Of a stretch of DNA of 64,000 nucleotides, positions 23,797 through 35,010 are shown piece after piece. Location: NCBI GenBank assembly GCA_963281255.1, contig OY725492.1, positions 868,001 to 932,000 on the forward strand, given 5' to 3'. This stretch comes from Aphrocallistes beatrix. Taxonomy: Eukaryota > Porifera > Hexactinellida > Sceptrulophora > Aphrocallistidae. A model generated the notes under the pieces. The model ran no database searches. It saw nothing but the letters and a program-made list of their open reading frames with translations, and was not told where the DNA came from. A program made the translations under genes and the position numbers. How positions within the stretch are numbered: the stretch's first letter is position 1; every line of letters begins with the position of its first letter.

Positions 23797-25045
23797 ATCT
23801 TGTATATTAAAACTCTAGGATTTTTGGTTGTTTGTTTGTTTGTCCGAATTGATTGAAGAATTGGCAAGTCGTAGAGATACGAAAATTGGCATGTAGGTGT
23901 CAAATGATGAATCTAGGATTAAGTTCAAAATCTTAGCGAAATGTTCACATCACGCCGAGATAGGTGACAAAATGTGCTAACCAATCAAATTCGATTATTA
24001 TATACAGGGTGGCTCATAAGTTCTGTGACAAACTTCATTAGGTATAAAATTTCTTATATTCAGACAATCTTAGTTATTATGGTCTTTAGAAATGGTAATT
24101 CGATTATTCTCAATGACTTTAAAAGATTTTTCGAGTCTAAGACCTGGAACTGTGTTTTGTATGGTGATTTTTATGGGGTAAAAATGTGTCCTAGCACGCA
24201 GCGAAAATCGAGTATCAGGGCTCACTGCTTTTCGAATAATCTTTCTAGAGTCTTCAAATTCTTGGAAAAATTGGCTCTCACATTTCTATCGAACACTCTA
24301 AATTTGTAGAATATTAAGATGTTTATATCAGTACATATTGAGAGCAATTTGGATCAGATTTTTGGTGATGTGAAAAAAAGTGCCATTTTGGGTGATTTTG
24401 CAAATTATACCTAATTTGAACACGTTAAATAATAACTTTCTCCCGTTTCTGATAATGAATTCAATGAATTTATGAAATATTTCCATGGTGAATGAAAGGT
24501 ATCTGGTGTTAAATCGTCATAGAACATCGATTATGAAGACATTTTTTACAGAAGCTGTGACCTTGATTCTCGATTTTTGCTGCGTGCCAGGACACATTTT
24601 TCCCCATAAAACTCACCATACAAAACACAGTTCCAGGTCTTAGACTCGAAAAATCTTCTAAAACCATTGAGAATATTCGAATTACAATCTCTAAAGACCA
24701 AAATAACTAAGATTGTTTGAGTATAAAAAATTTTATACCTAAAGAAGCTTGTATCAGAACTTATGAGCCACCCTGTAATGCAAATACATTGGAATAAAAT
24801 AGTAGTGACTTATGCATACAATCAAAGAACTATTTGTGATTGAAATTCATTGGTTTACGTGACAACCAATCAATTATCAGACTTTTATAATTCCATTCAC
24901 ACGATTCTATTTCATATAAATGATTGAATACAGCTATTTTGAGTCTATAATTTGATTGTTAACAACAATTAAAGTGTGTTATATGCTACGATCAATCAAT
25001 TCGATCATAAAATAACTTTTAACGACATGAACTGGAATTGATTAT
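23797..25045 (+). repeat. copy 2 of the duplication, with a TIR element inserted
   Basis: It begins at the first base after the gap (ATCTTGTATATTAAAAC, a Helitron A 5' end). It continues through the same unique-looking sequence as copy 1 and past the point where copy 1 stops. Its only large difference is the insertion at 24005-24775. Confidence 0.75.
24005..24775. mobile_element. mariner-like element with about 225-nt TIRs
   Basis: Ends CAGGGTGGCTCATAAGTTCT and its complement, TA on each side. Complementary arms run to about 24232 and from about 24552. The empty site is preserved in copy 1 near 23330. A fragment of the same family is at 10735-10891. No transposase frame. Confidence 0.8.
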
Positions 25046-25239
25046 TTAAGTATAATAATCTTTAGCAATGTGAACTTTGTGTATTCAAATTGAGCTTACA
25101 TTCAGGATTAGTTGACTTAATACGAAGTAAATTATATTTATCACGAAACAAAATTTCTGCTACAGTTCTGATTTCATTAATGTAACCGTAGACAAATGAC
25201 AATCCAACGTACTTAGTATAAAACAAGAAAGCGACGTAT

Positions 25240-25332
25240 TGTTTCTCTAATATCCCCATGCGCCCACTGGGTAAATTTGCGGACACGCAGTGTCTGCAAG
25301 CCGCGCAGCGCAAGCAAGCGAAGCGGCGCTTG
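25240..25332 (+). mobile_element. solo Helitron 3' end
   Basis: Hairpin block GCGGACACGCAGTGTCTGC and terminus AAGCGGCGCTTG before T. The rest of the element is absent. Confidence 0.5.
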
Positions 25333-25980
25333 TATTTTAATATATGTCTATGGTAAATCAAGTGTGTAGTTTCAAATTTTATGTTGAAAATCATCTACTT
25401 CATGATTCTCTTTACTATCACTGGGATAATGAGCAAAAAATGTCCATCTTTTCAAATTTTTTCTTTTTCATGTTAGAAATGTTCTCAAATAAAAAGCGAG
25501 CCTTTATCACAGTTATGTCACTTTAACGTAGCACTGAATTCCAGGTAGATTGTGAGAATTCACAGGTGGTGAAGTACTCCTGTCCGCATAGTGTATATTT
25601 AGCAGTTGTGCTCCACATAAAAAAATTAATAATTCAATTAACATAATAACACCTCACAAATAATTTAAAATCATTGATTTTTTGCACTCTGGACCTGTAT
25701 TACATAAAATATTGGATCATATAAAAAAAAATGTCCAGTTTTTAATAATAGGGAATATGGTAACTTTACACGTTCATTTTTAACCAAAAAATAAGTCAAC
25801 GGGGAAATGTTGGTCAGCTGGGAGTATTAACATGTATGCATTTAGCACTTATCATCTAAGGTCTCGATCATTAATAAATATTCCCTCTAATTATTGACCC
25901 AACTACAAGTTCATCTCATAGTTCTTCAGATCATACAACAAAATAACTCTGTAGTTTTGCAGATTAACAAAAACGCGCAC

Positions 25981-26220
25981 GTCTCACGAAAGTAAGATCA
26001 GAAACCAAGTGCTAGAACCAAGAATTACTTGAAATATTTGTGTGTTTTAGTTATAGGCTTCAAATCGCCAGTTCTCCTCGATTCTCAATTAATAAAGGCT
26101 AAAAAGTAGAAACCCAGAAATATTTCAAAAATCCTTGGTTCCAGTGGGTGTTTTATCACTTTTCGAGTCTCCATTGTAAATTAGTGTACATGTCCGTTTC
26201 GTGTCCTAGTAAAGCTCCAA
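25981..26220. repeat. inverted repeat in the intron downstream of F15, with copies elsewhere
   Basis: The arms around AGAACCAAGAATTACTTG and its complement fold back. Related sequence is at 40220-40380 and at 63895-64000, the latter downstream of the plus-strand FN3 exon, which supports common ancestry of the two receptor loci. Confidence 0.5.
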
Positions 26221-26330
26221 ACTATGTAAAAATATACAGCCGCATCTTAACCAAAAAATTTAAGTTATTATATATTTTGAACTCTTAATATGCGTATGCG
26301 TAGATCTATATCATTATGGATAAATCTTAC

Positions 26331-26630
26331 TTGCTTCGTGAGTGCGTGCACAATTTGCAGAACTAAATTCACTGAATCCTGCTTGATTTTCAACGCGAAT
26401 CATCATACAGTAATAAACATTTGGTAGAAGTTGTGTAAGAATTGCAGACGATGTGTTGGCACTTAGATTCAAAAGTCTTTCAGTTGTATCCAACACCGAG
26501 CCATTATATATAACTTGGTAACTTGTTAAAATTCCATTTTGATCCAACAATTCAGGAGCATTCCATTCTGCCTGTATCGCAGTGCTGTTTAGAGAATAAA
26601 CTGTGAAGTTAACTGGAGGAGTCGAAGGAA
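26331..26630 (-). CDS. FN3 exon F15 of receptor gene 1 (first FN3 transcribed)
   Basis: Encodes one complete FN3 module of about 100 residues: PP near the start, strand-B tryptophan (AEW), strand-C SYQV, then LLPN-YYC and the FN3-type N-AG-SEFS. The acceptor ends TAG, the donor is GTAAG, and phase 1 at both ends means it can join any neighbouring module in frame. Two cysteines, in YYC and shortly before the end (NC), occur in every copy; a standard FN3 lacks them, so a disulfide bridge is a fair inference. NQAG here replaces NGAG of the other minus-strand copies and is shared only with the plus-strand FN3 exon at 63434. Role: an extracellular stalk or ligand-binding unit of a secreted or surface protein; the ligand is unknown. 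Confidence 0.87.
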
Positions 26631-27717
26631 CTAAAAATAGATGGATATAGATGAATAAAATACTCCAAGTAGTTGTTGAGATTGAACAGACCTTAGAAAT
26701 GTATTACTGCATAGATAAACAGCACATGAGAGCCTTAGGCCCCCATTGCAAAATACTAGGTATGCCACTGTATGAAAATTTATAATCTGTTGCGCATAAT
26801 GCATTCTGTCATCAACACATTGCATAATAAGCCGTCTATAAATAGATTTAGGCGATTTTCTTACTTCTATACAGGTTAATGGCACTATTAATGTATATCA
26901 GAGTAGGAAATCTCACTACGGGCTATTAGTTAGATAATAACATATTAACTAATTAGGGCGTTCAATCAGTTAACAATCTTCTCCATAATTGTATCTTATC
27001 GAGTAGTCAAAATATTTACAAGGACAATAATCCACATAAATTCTTCTTATTCTCACAATTCAAATAATAATGGAGTTACCATTATATGGTGGATAGTATG
27101 ACTTAATCCTTCTTCGATAGTAGCTTGTCTGGAGTACAGTGGTTCGAGGATATTTGCTTCCATCTTAATCCCACAATTTCAAAATTGATCATTTCAGAGC
27201 TATCGATTACCCAATATATTTATTTCAAAGCTATTTCGCCAATACAATTTCCAGTGCAATTATTTAGCATTGAAGTAGAATGACCCTCCAAATGATTACT
27301 ATTTTACTATTTTAGAGTGGTAAATTTCAATATATTAATATTTTTTAGTATATTTCGCATAGAATTTTGACGAATATTGAGTATTGAGAACAGAAGCTTA
27401 ACTAATGCGAATATTTGGTACATGCAATCAATTGAAATTATGAAGTAAACATTTTACTACATAATTTAATTTAGGATCGTTTTTGTAAATTGATTTTCTA
27501 TCAGTTTTCTATAGGAATTGTGTCGTAATGTGTCGCAAAAAAGCATTTCTGTTAATACCTCGGCCAATCAGGGACTATAATTTGTTTATATGCATATTGT
27601 TAGGTATAATCTCTATTTATGATAAATGTCAGAAATGGATAATAAACCATCTGTATATAATTTTCAAGTAATAGTTCTAATATTAATTAATATTATGCTA
27701 TAAAATAAATCACTCAC
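26631..27717 (-). other. intron between Ig and FN3 parts
   Basis: About 1.1 kb with no exon signal and no clear repeat family. It separates the last CTLD-Ig pair from the FN3 array. Confidence 0.5.
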
Positions 27718-28017
27718 CACTTGTACTGAATATTTCAGCTATATAGGTCACAATTGATCCATTCCGAGTTACTTGACATGAGTAAGTGCCTGGATTGCTG
27801 TTGCTATCGGTTAATTCCAGAATACTAACTCCTGTATTGACATTCGTTGCAGCAGTGAGAAAGGATCTGATCCCTACTGGATCTTCATAACTCCAAGTCA
27901 CCTGTGGAGTGTTCCTATTCTCTGTGACACAGTATAGAGTTGTGTCTAGTGCGAGAACTGTGTTATTACTCAATTCTTCAAAAGTAGAAGAGTCGACTAT
28001 TCTCCCGAATACGTTTA
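27718..28017 (-). CDS. Ig exon 4 (last Ig before FN3 array)
   Basis: A 300-nt Ig module with LYC, VTWSYED and GTYSCQV in order. It carries TDSNSNPG, IFSTSG at the end and NVNTGVS. The plus-strand Ig at 61951 shares NVNTG, SNPG and the FSTSG ending, so these two are the closest pair and occupy the same position before the FN3 part. Confidence 0.87.
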
Positions 28018-28229
28018 CTAAAGAAATTAGTTTATTAAGAATCACAAAGCAACAAAAGGACACAAATTCATGAATAGTTAAATATTTTAGACATACATTT
28101 TATATTAATGTTAAGCGCCTTTAGATATCTCCAGAATATTATTTTTACTTAATCACTAAGGTTCGTTGTGTGTCTGATATTAGAAGAATTCATCAAAGTA
28201 CATTGGTTAGTGTCTGTAAACTTACTCAC

Positions 28230-28616
28230 CGTTTGATAGACTGCAATAATAACAAAGGTGAATATTATTGCAGGGTAAGTCATTCCAGATATTTGGTCCA
28301 ACATGAACACAGTCTTCATTGCCTACATTATTTGGTGCACCACCATCCCAGTTTCTATATGAGCTGCTGCTGCCATCACTCCACACAAATATTCCCTCTG
28401 TTCCAATGTCATTAAGTCCAATCCAACAAGATCCAACTGCACTAGAACTTCTAATGGAATCCACTGCTGCATTTTCACCTGCACTAGCTATGCTAGCTAG
28501 ATCTCCTCCCCATGTCTGACAATAAACTCTAGCATCATACCAATTGATTGAAGGGTGAGAGAAGTAACTGAAACACTTGTTTTCACTCGTAATTAGATTG
28601 CATCCACGACTAGGGA
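28230..28616 (-). CDS. CTLD exon 4
   Basis: 387 nt, open, phase 1/1, donor GTGAGT. Starts PSRGCNL; CWIGLND, GGAPNN, NEDC and WNDLPC are in place. SSSSYRNWDGG differs from the other copies. The acceptor lies at the end of a pentanucleotide microsatellite that supplies the whole pyrimidine tract. Confidence 0.87.
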
Positions 28617-28618
28617 CT

Positions 28619-28714
28619 AAAAATAGAATAGAATAGAATAGAATAGAATAGAATAGAATAGAATAGAATAGAATAGAATAGAATAGAATAGAATAGAATA
28701 GAATAGAATAGAAT
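28619..28714. repeat. pentanucleotide microsatellite at a splice acceptor
   Basis: About 18 copies of AATAG (TTCTA on the minus strand), joined directly to the CTLD 4 acceptor. The other CTLD acceptors have a single TATTCTATTTTAG at the same place, so the array grew from the ancestral acceptor. Confidence 0.9.
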
Positions 28715-29130
28715 CGACGCAGAATTTTCTCTTCTTTTAATGACTGTTTAAAATCGGAAAACGAAATCATTTTTGCGAATGGTGATGTGAAGTCTAAAAA
28801 AAGTCAGAGATTTAATAAACTTTTTACTTCAAAACACCAAAACGACCTGTTCGCAATTCTGAATCAGTCATTCGAAACAAGAGATAATTCTGCGTCGAAA
28901 TGCAAAAATAAAAATGAGAAATAATAAAATTGCTAAAATTTGCTGCTGAGTTATGATGGTTTAAACTTTAAACGAAATTGAATTTTACAAAAAAATCCAT
29001 TTTCAAGTTGATGAACTAAGCAACATTTTAGATTAAATAAAGCCTCCAAATAGGGGTTTATGAGGTGTTTTTGTAGAGAACGACAAATTAAACACTTTTT
29101 CTGCAATTTTCAAATTCTGTGCTCTTTCGC

Positions 29131-29311
29131 GAAATTTAAAGAAAAAACATAAAAATATATTAGGTATTAATGACGACACTTTCAATTTATATATTTATAT
29201 GAATCAAACTTCAAAATCTAAAGAAATTTAAAGAAAAAACATAAAAATATATTAGGTATTAATGACGACACTTTCAATTTATATATTTATATGAATCAAA
29301 CTTCAAAATCT
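29131..29311. repeat. 89-nt exact tandem duplication
   Basis: 29131-29219 is repeated at 29223-29311 with a three-base spacer. It contains TGACGACACTTTCAAT, which also occurs in the equivalent intron near 32235, so the intron was already part of a larger duplication. Confidence 0.75.
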
Positions 29312-29929
29312 GGGTGGTGCAACTATTGTAAACAACGCTGCATGTATAACGGCGAGGGTTGATGTGGCAATGGAATTTCCATTCCCATTCCCATAGGATT
29401 TCTACAGAAAACGTTATTTCCATCCAAAGAAAGTCCTTGTTCTGCTGTAAACAAATATACTCTACAATACAGCGTAATAAACCATTAAGTCGAATGAATA
29501 GCATATGCTACTATAGTACATCAGATTTCCCACAGGATTTCCAGATGTGGGAATTTGATAAGAAAAATGTCACTCCTATTTCCATGGCAACCTTGAAAAT
29601 GATGTATGTTCGCAAGAAGCTATTTTGTTAATGGACAATAAACAATTTGCATAGAATTGAGGCGTGTGCAAATTTTCAGATTTTGGTGTCATTTGCTATC
29701 ATTTGTCAGAATCAGTTTTCGCCAAGTTTTATCAAAATTTGGGATGAGCAGGACGGGTATTGGAGGAGCTGGACACTATAGTGTAGCACAATGGACATTG
29801 CAAATTATAACAAATTAAAACATATCAAATCAAACAAATCATAAATCGAAATTCTGACAAATGTAGAGCTCACTTAGAAAAAAGATTCTTTTTTTTCTAT
29901 AAATTTTATGCTATAACTCAATCACTCAC

Positions 29930-30229
29930 CACTTCTACCAGATATTTCAGCTATATAGGTCACAATTGATCCATTCCGAGTGACTTGGCATGAGTAAGTG
30001 CCTGGATTATTATTATTATTGGTTAATTCCAGAATACTAACTCCTGTAGTGACATTTGTTGCAACAGTGAGAAAGGATCTGATCCCCACTTGATCTTCAT
30101 AGCTCCAAGTCACCTGTGGAGCGTTCCTATTCTCTGTGACACAGTATAGAGTTGTGTCTAGTGCGAGATTTGTGTTATTATTCAATTCTTCAAAAGTAGA
30201 AGAGTCGACTATTCTCCCGAATACGTTTA
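29930..30229 (-). CDS. Ig exon 3
   Basis: 300 nt, open. Intact Ig core cysteines and tryptophan. EDQVGIRS replaces EDPVGIRS, NRNAPQV replaces NRNTPQV, and there is an extra asparagine in the NNNNNPG turn compared with Ig exons 1 and 2. Ends ISGRSG. Follows CTLD 3 in transcription. Confidence 0.87.
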
Positions 30230-30372
30230 CTAAAAGAAATTTCGTTTGTTAAGAATCACTAAGCAACAAAAAGAGAGATAGTCATAAATAGAAATCTATT
30301 TTACATGTTATCTATATTTTATTCTATGTTGAGTGCCATTAGATATTTCCAGAATATTATTATATTTACTTA

Positions 30373-31297
30373 CAAGCGCGCTTCGCTTGCTTGCGCTCCG
30401 CGGCTTGCGGACACTGTATGTCCGCAGAGTCGCCCTGCGGGTGCCTGGAGTTACTCAATCTAAACTGTTTTTGGAATTTTTTTCCTTTATATATATACTG
30501 TAAACAAAGGTCAACGAATAATTTTCATATGGATCTGAAAATATGATATTCGAAATCTACACCCCTGAAAACCCCATGTCAACCGTTGAAAGCAAGTTTC
30601 CAGCATATTTTTGAGATTTGTTTACTTTATGTATCTATTGTAAACAAAAGTAAACAAATTGATCATCAAATTTACTCGAAAATATGATATTCGAAATCTA
30701 CACCCCTGAAGATCCCATGTCAACCGTTGAAAGCTAGTCTCTAGCCTATTTTTGTAATTTGTTTACTTTATGTACCTATTGTAAACAAAAGTAAACAAAT
30801 AATTTATCATATACATCTGAAAATATGATATTCGAAATCTACACCCCTGAAAACCCCATGTCAACCGTTGGAAGCTAGTCTCTAGCATTATTTTCAAAAT
30901 TCATCAAATGGTGTGAAAATATGTATATAAAGGTGTGAAAATATGCACATAATTTTTTTTTATTGCTATACACTATAATACATTTAAGATATTAAACATA
31001 AGTTGTAGCTTTGGAGTATTATTAATAATGACGATCTAATGGAGTGTCGTACAATAATTTCCATTGTGATAGTGCAGTCTTTTATTTAGTATAGAAAAGG
31101 TGTGAAAAATTGTTTTCCATTTTTTTTGCAGAGGTGTGAAAATTTCGCTTAGATTTTCGAACTTAATCCTAGATTCATCATTTGACACCTACATACCAAT
31201 TTTCGTATCTCTACGACTTGCCAATTCTTCAATCAATTCGGACAAACAAACAAACAAACAAACAAACAAACAAATCCTAGCGTTTTAATATATAAGA
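30373..31297 (-). mobile_element. Helitron family A, longest minus-sense copy
   Basis: Reads 5' TCTTATATATTAAAACGC on the minus strand, then TTTGTTTGTTTG repeats, two or three tandem blocks containing TTTACTTTTGTTTACAATAG, then hairpins GCGGACATACAGTGTCCGC and AAGCGAAGCGCGCTTG at the 3' end. Host bases A and T flank it. TC start, 3' hairpin, no TIRs and no target duplication are the Helitron signature. It is in the CTLD 3 - Ig 3 intron. Confidence 0.78.
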
Positions 31298-31415
31298 TTA
31301 GGGTTCGTACTCTGTCTGATATTGACATGTGTCCGCTTGTTGGAATGTACAGTGGATAGTGTACTGTAATCTCAATTAGGAAATCACACTATTCTGCTAT
31401 TTTGTATTCACTCAC

Positions 31416-31805
31416 CATTTAGTAGACTGCAATAGTAACAAGGGAGACTAATATTGCATGTTAAGTCATTCCAGGTAATTGGCTCAACATGAGCACAGTC
31501 TTCATTCCCTCCTGTATTATTTGGTGCACTACCAGCCCAGTTCCTATATGAGCTGTTGCTTCCATCACTCCACACAAATGTTCCTTCTGTTTCAATGTCA
31601 TTGAGTCCAATCCAACAAGATCCATCTATGCTAGAACTTCTAATGGAATCCACTGCTGCATTTTCATCTGCACTAGCTATGCTAGCTAGATCTCCTCCCC
31701 ATATCTGACAATTAACTCTAGCATCATTCCAATTGATTGAGGAGTGATTGAAGTAACTGAAACACTTGTTTTCACTCGTAATGAGATTGCATCCACTGCT
31801 GGGAA
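31416..31805 (-). CDS. CTLD exon 3
   Basis: 390 nt, open. DARVNCQIWGG, SIDGSCWIGLND, GSAPNNTGGNEDC, TWNDLTCN. One residue longer than CTLD 1 and 4 in the loop before NEDC. A broken signal-peptide exon lies about 250 nt upstream, so this exon may once have followed a gene start. Confidence 0.87.
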
Positions 31806-32059
31806 CTAAAATAGAATAGACTTTCACTCACAATACGTATGCTAAAGTACACTACAGTTTACTGCAAGTAGAATATCATAACATACATACAATCAAAACC
31901 TTTTTCTTATAACGAGTTTTTCTTACTTATCGTTTGTTCCTACTATTTCTTACTATTTATGGTGTAAAAATTCCAAATCTATGTTAATTTCCATCGTGCT
32001 TTTTCTTACTGTTTGAACCTGTAAAGAAATAATAAGAAAAAAAATGATTTCGACTGTAC

Positions 32060-32116
32060 CTTAATTGGATGCTGATGTAGCGAAAATAATACAAATATAT
32101 TCAATATCAAATCCAT
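32060..32116 (-). pseudogene. relic signal-peptide exon
   Basis: It begins ATG-GAT-TTG like the intact exon (MDLILN and a run of hydrophobic residues) and ends at a GTACAG donor. Four bases are missing before the TCAGCATCC part, so the reading frame fails before the splice site. It sits between Ig 2 and CTLD 3, which implies that a once separate gene start is now buried inside the array. Confidence 0.65.
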
Positions 32117-32916
32117 TCGTAAAACAAAGCACATACAAATATATTAGCGCAGCAGAGACGGCGTTAGCTCTCTACCGCAGATGGGGCACGGGTGGTATGG
32201 GTGGGGCATAGGCCCCACTCTCGCTCCGCCACTGACTGAAAGTGACGACACTTTCAATCAATATATGTGTGTGAATCAAACTCTCAGTGATTCAGTGGTA
32301 ATGGAATTCCAATTCCTATTTCCATGCGTAGGATTTCCCACAAGATTTCTGCAGGGTAAAAGTTATTTCAATCTCCTGGAAATCCTTGTTCTTTTGTAGA
32401 CAAATCTGCCATACAGTATAAATAACATATACATCCTACAGGATTTCTAGAAGTGGGAATTCCGGTAATAAAAATGTTATCCCCATTCCGACTCCCAATG
32501 ATAATGGTTTATGTTTCCACAAAGCAATTATATTAATGAACAACAAACTATATGTACACGTATACAATTAAGGCGATTGCAGGTGTTAGAATTTTGATTT
32601 GTCATTCGTCAGAATTAGTTTTTCTCCAAGTTATATTAAAAATTTGAGATGATTAGGTTTAATAGATCCGACTGGAATACGTCCGAACAATTTTATCTGC
32701 TGAAATAGGTCCGACGGGTATTGGAGGAGCTGAACACTAGTGTAGCACAATGGAGATTGCAAATTCTGACAAATTAAAACATCTAAATTTTAACAAATCA
32801 TAAATCGAAATTCTGACAAAGACAACTTGGAAAATTATAACGAATGTAGCGCTCACATAAAATTTGGAAATATAATTTTCTAGTATTAATTTTATGCTAT
32901 AAAATCAATCACTCAC

Positions 32917-33213
32917 CACTTCTGCCAAATATTTCAGCTATATAAGTCACAATTGTTCCATTCCGAATGACTTGACATGAGTAAGTGCCTGGATTATTAT
33001 TATTGGTTAATTCCAGAATACTAACTCCTGTAGTGACATTCGTTGCAACAGTGAGAGAGGATCTGATCCCTACTGGATCTTCATAGCTCCAAGTCACCTG
33101 GGGAGTGTTCCTATTCTCTGTGACACAGTATAGAGTTGTGTCTAGTGCGAGAATTGTGTTATTATTCAATTCTTCAAAAGTAGAAGAGTCGACTATTCTC
33201 CCGAATACATTTA
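32917..33213 (-). CDS. Ig exon 2
   Basis: 297 nt, open; one asparagine fewer than Ig 3. QVIRNGTIVTYIAEIFGRSG at the end. The N-terminal TTTACTAAAAG context on the plus strand gives the usual acceptor. Confidence 0.87.
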
Positions 33214-33313
33214 CTAAAAGAAATTTCGTGAGTTAAAATTCACAAAGCAACAAAGAGAGATATTCATAAATAGAAATCTATTTTAGATATCTACATTTTA
33301 TACTATGTTGAGC

Positions 33314-33468
33314 CAGAGGCGTAGCCAGGGTGCGGCACATGCGGCCATGGCCGCACCCTTAAAGGGCGGTGCCCACCAGAATTTCACAAATTAACATTGT
33401 GTGCTGCATCCTCTTCATGAAAATGCCGGAAATTGCCGCACCCTAAGATTGGGCTGGCTATGCCTCTG
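33314..33468. mobile_element. hAT-like MITE with perfect 8-bp target duplication
   Basis: Ends CAGAGGCGTAGCCAGG and CTGGCTATGCCTCTG, flanked by TGTTGAGC on both sides (33306-33313 and 33469-33476). GC-rich, non-coding. It is in the CTLD 2 - Ig 2 intron. Confidence 0.85.
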
Positions 33469-33626
33469 TGTTGAGCGCTCTTGATATCTCCAGAATATTT
33501 TTATTTTCTCAATTGAGTTATTTTATGTCAGATAGTAAATATCTTCGTCTGCATATTGTTGGAATAATTATTAACAGTGGTTAGTACACTTAAGAAATCA
33601 CAATTTTGCTGTAGCTGTTCACTCAC

Positions 33627-34016
33627 CATTTAATAAACTGCAATAGTAGCAAGAAGAGAAACTTTCATTGCAGGGTATAGCATTCCAAGTAATTAGCTCA
33701 ACAAGAGCACAGTCTTCATTCTCTCCATTATTTGGTGCACCACCATTCCAGTTCCGATATGAACTGTTGCTGCCATCACTCCACACAAATGTTCCTTCTG
33801 TTTCAATGTCATTAAGTCCAATCCAACATGGATCAAATATACTATAACTTCCAATGGAAACCACTGCTGCATTTTCATCTGCACTAGCTATGCTAGCTAG
33901 ATCTCCTCCCCATGTCTGACAATTAACTCTAGCATCATACCAATTCATTGTAGGGTAGGGGAAGTGACTGAAACACTTGTTCTCACTCGTAATTATATTG
34001 CATCCACTGCTAGGAA
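33627..34016 (-). CDS. CTLD exon 2
   Basis: 390 nt, open. CNIITSENKCF, SHFPYPTMNW, CWIGLND, GGAPNNGENEDC. The Ca-site WND motif is changed to WNA, and the DSIRSSS helix end is VSIGSYS. Cysteine pattern intact, ends SCYYCSLLNG. If other copies bind calcium, this one probably does not. Confidence 0.87.
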
Positions 34017-34713
34017 CTAAAATAGAAGAGACATATTCATTCATCATTACAATACGTATGCTAAAGTATGATAGAGTCATAGACGACTTAAATGAAGGAA
34101 TGGAGGCCTGCCAGCTCGGGTCTTGGAACTTGGGTCAATTGTTTATTATTCGTATCCCGTAATCCGATGAAGTTAGAGATGGGAAATGTATTATTGTAAA
34201 ATAAATCGGATTATTTGGGTTGTTTTATACCTCAACCTTTTGTGGAAAGTGAGTTACGTGTTTCATTGTTTTATTAATGCATTTTGCAGCTCTAAATCCT
34301 AAAATTTTCGAGATATGAGACAATATAGTCAAAGATTTTCGGGTTTAGTGCTACAAATATATAATGAGCTAATAAAAAGAAATTTTATTCTTAGTATCAA
34401 ACAGATTCAAAGTTGATTCTTCAAGATATAGCCATAAATGGAAAACGTGTTTCAATAGTAGCGTAGGAATGTAACAACATTCCATTAAAATGGTCAAATG
34501 TTTCAAATCAATCCATCCCCATCTTGATTTTCTCTCAAGCATTAATGATATCGCTTAAATACTATGTGCTTAAAACAAGTCAGAATATCGCAAACATTAA
34601 TCATAATCTGTGGAAATGGTTTTAAATATGTCGACAAAATGATTCTTACAGATGCAGCGCCCCATATAATTTACTAAAAAAGCTAGTTTTATGCTATAAA
34701 ATCAATCACTCAC

Positions 34714-35010
34714 CACTTCTACCAGATATTTCAGCTATATAGGTTACAAATGCTCCATTCCGAGTGACTTGACATGAGTAAGTGCCTGGATTATTATTAT
34801 TGGTTAATTCCAGGATACTAACTCCTGTAGTGATATTCGTTGCAGCAGTGAGAGAGGATCTGATCCCTACTGGATCTTCATAGCTCCAAGTCACCTGGGG
34901 AGTGTTCCTATTCTCTGTGACACAGTATAGAGTCGTGTCTAGTGTGAGAACTGTGTTATTAATCAATTCTTCAAAAGTAGAAGAGTCGACTATTCTCCCG
35001 AATACGTTTA
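34714..35010 (-). CDS. Ig exon 1 (first Ig transcribed)
   Basis: One Ig-like module. The first residues after the junction are VFGRIV and FEEL; the core has LYCVTEN, VTWSYEDPVGIRS and GTYSCQV. The two cysteines, the W and the YxC are the Ig disulfide core. 297 nt, phase 1 at both ends; the acceptor ends TTTTAG, the donor is GTGAGT. Ig exons in both loci alternate with CTLD exons, so the repeating unit is CTLD-Ig. Known Ig/CTLD combinations act in adhesion and recognition; the specific partner here is unknown. Confidence 0.88.

Noticed and set aside
23509..23903. Open frames running through the N gap
   Set aside because: They are open only because N codons cannot be stops.
23974..24309. 111-codon open frame on the plus strand
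   Set aside because: It lies within the TIR of a MITE and starts outside it; no family resemblance.
28222..28770. Extended open frame reading the TTCTA microsatellite as a YSILF repeat upstream of CTLD 4
   Set aside because: A pentamer repeat can stay open by chance; the acceptor at 28617 is consistent with all other CTLD exons, so the repeat is intronic.
32151..32235. Possible hAT MITE with GGCGTTAGC and CCGCCACTG ends
   Set aside because: The ends are too diverged, and no target duplication could be read.
34141..34200. Possible third signal-peptide relic upstream of CTLD 2
   Set aside because: A weak match to the CCGATGTAGTTAG part only; no ATG or hydrophobic frame.
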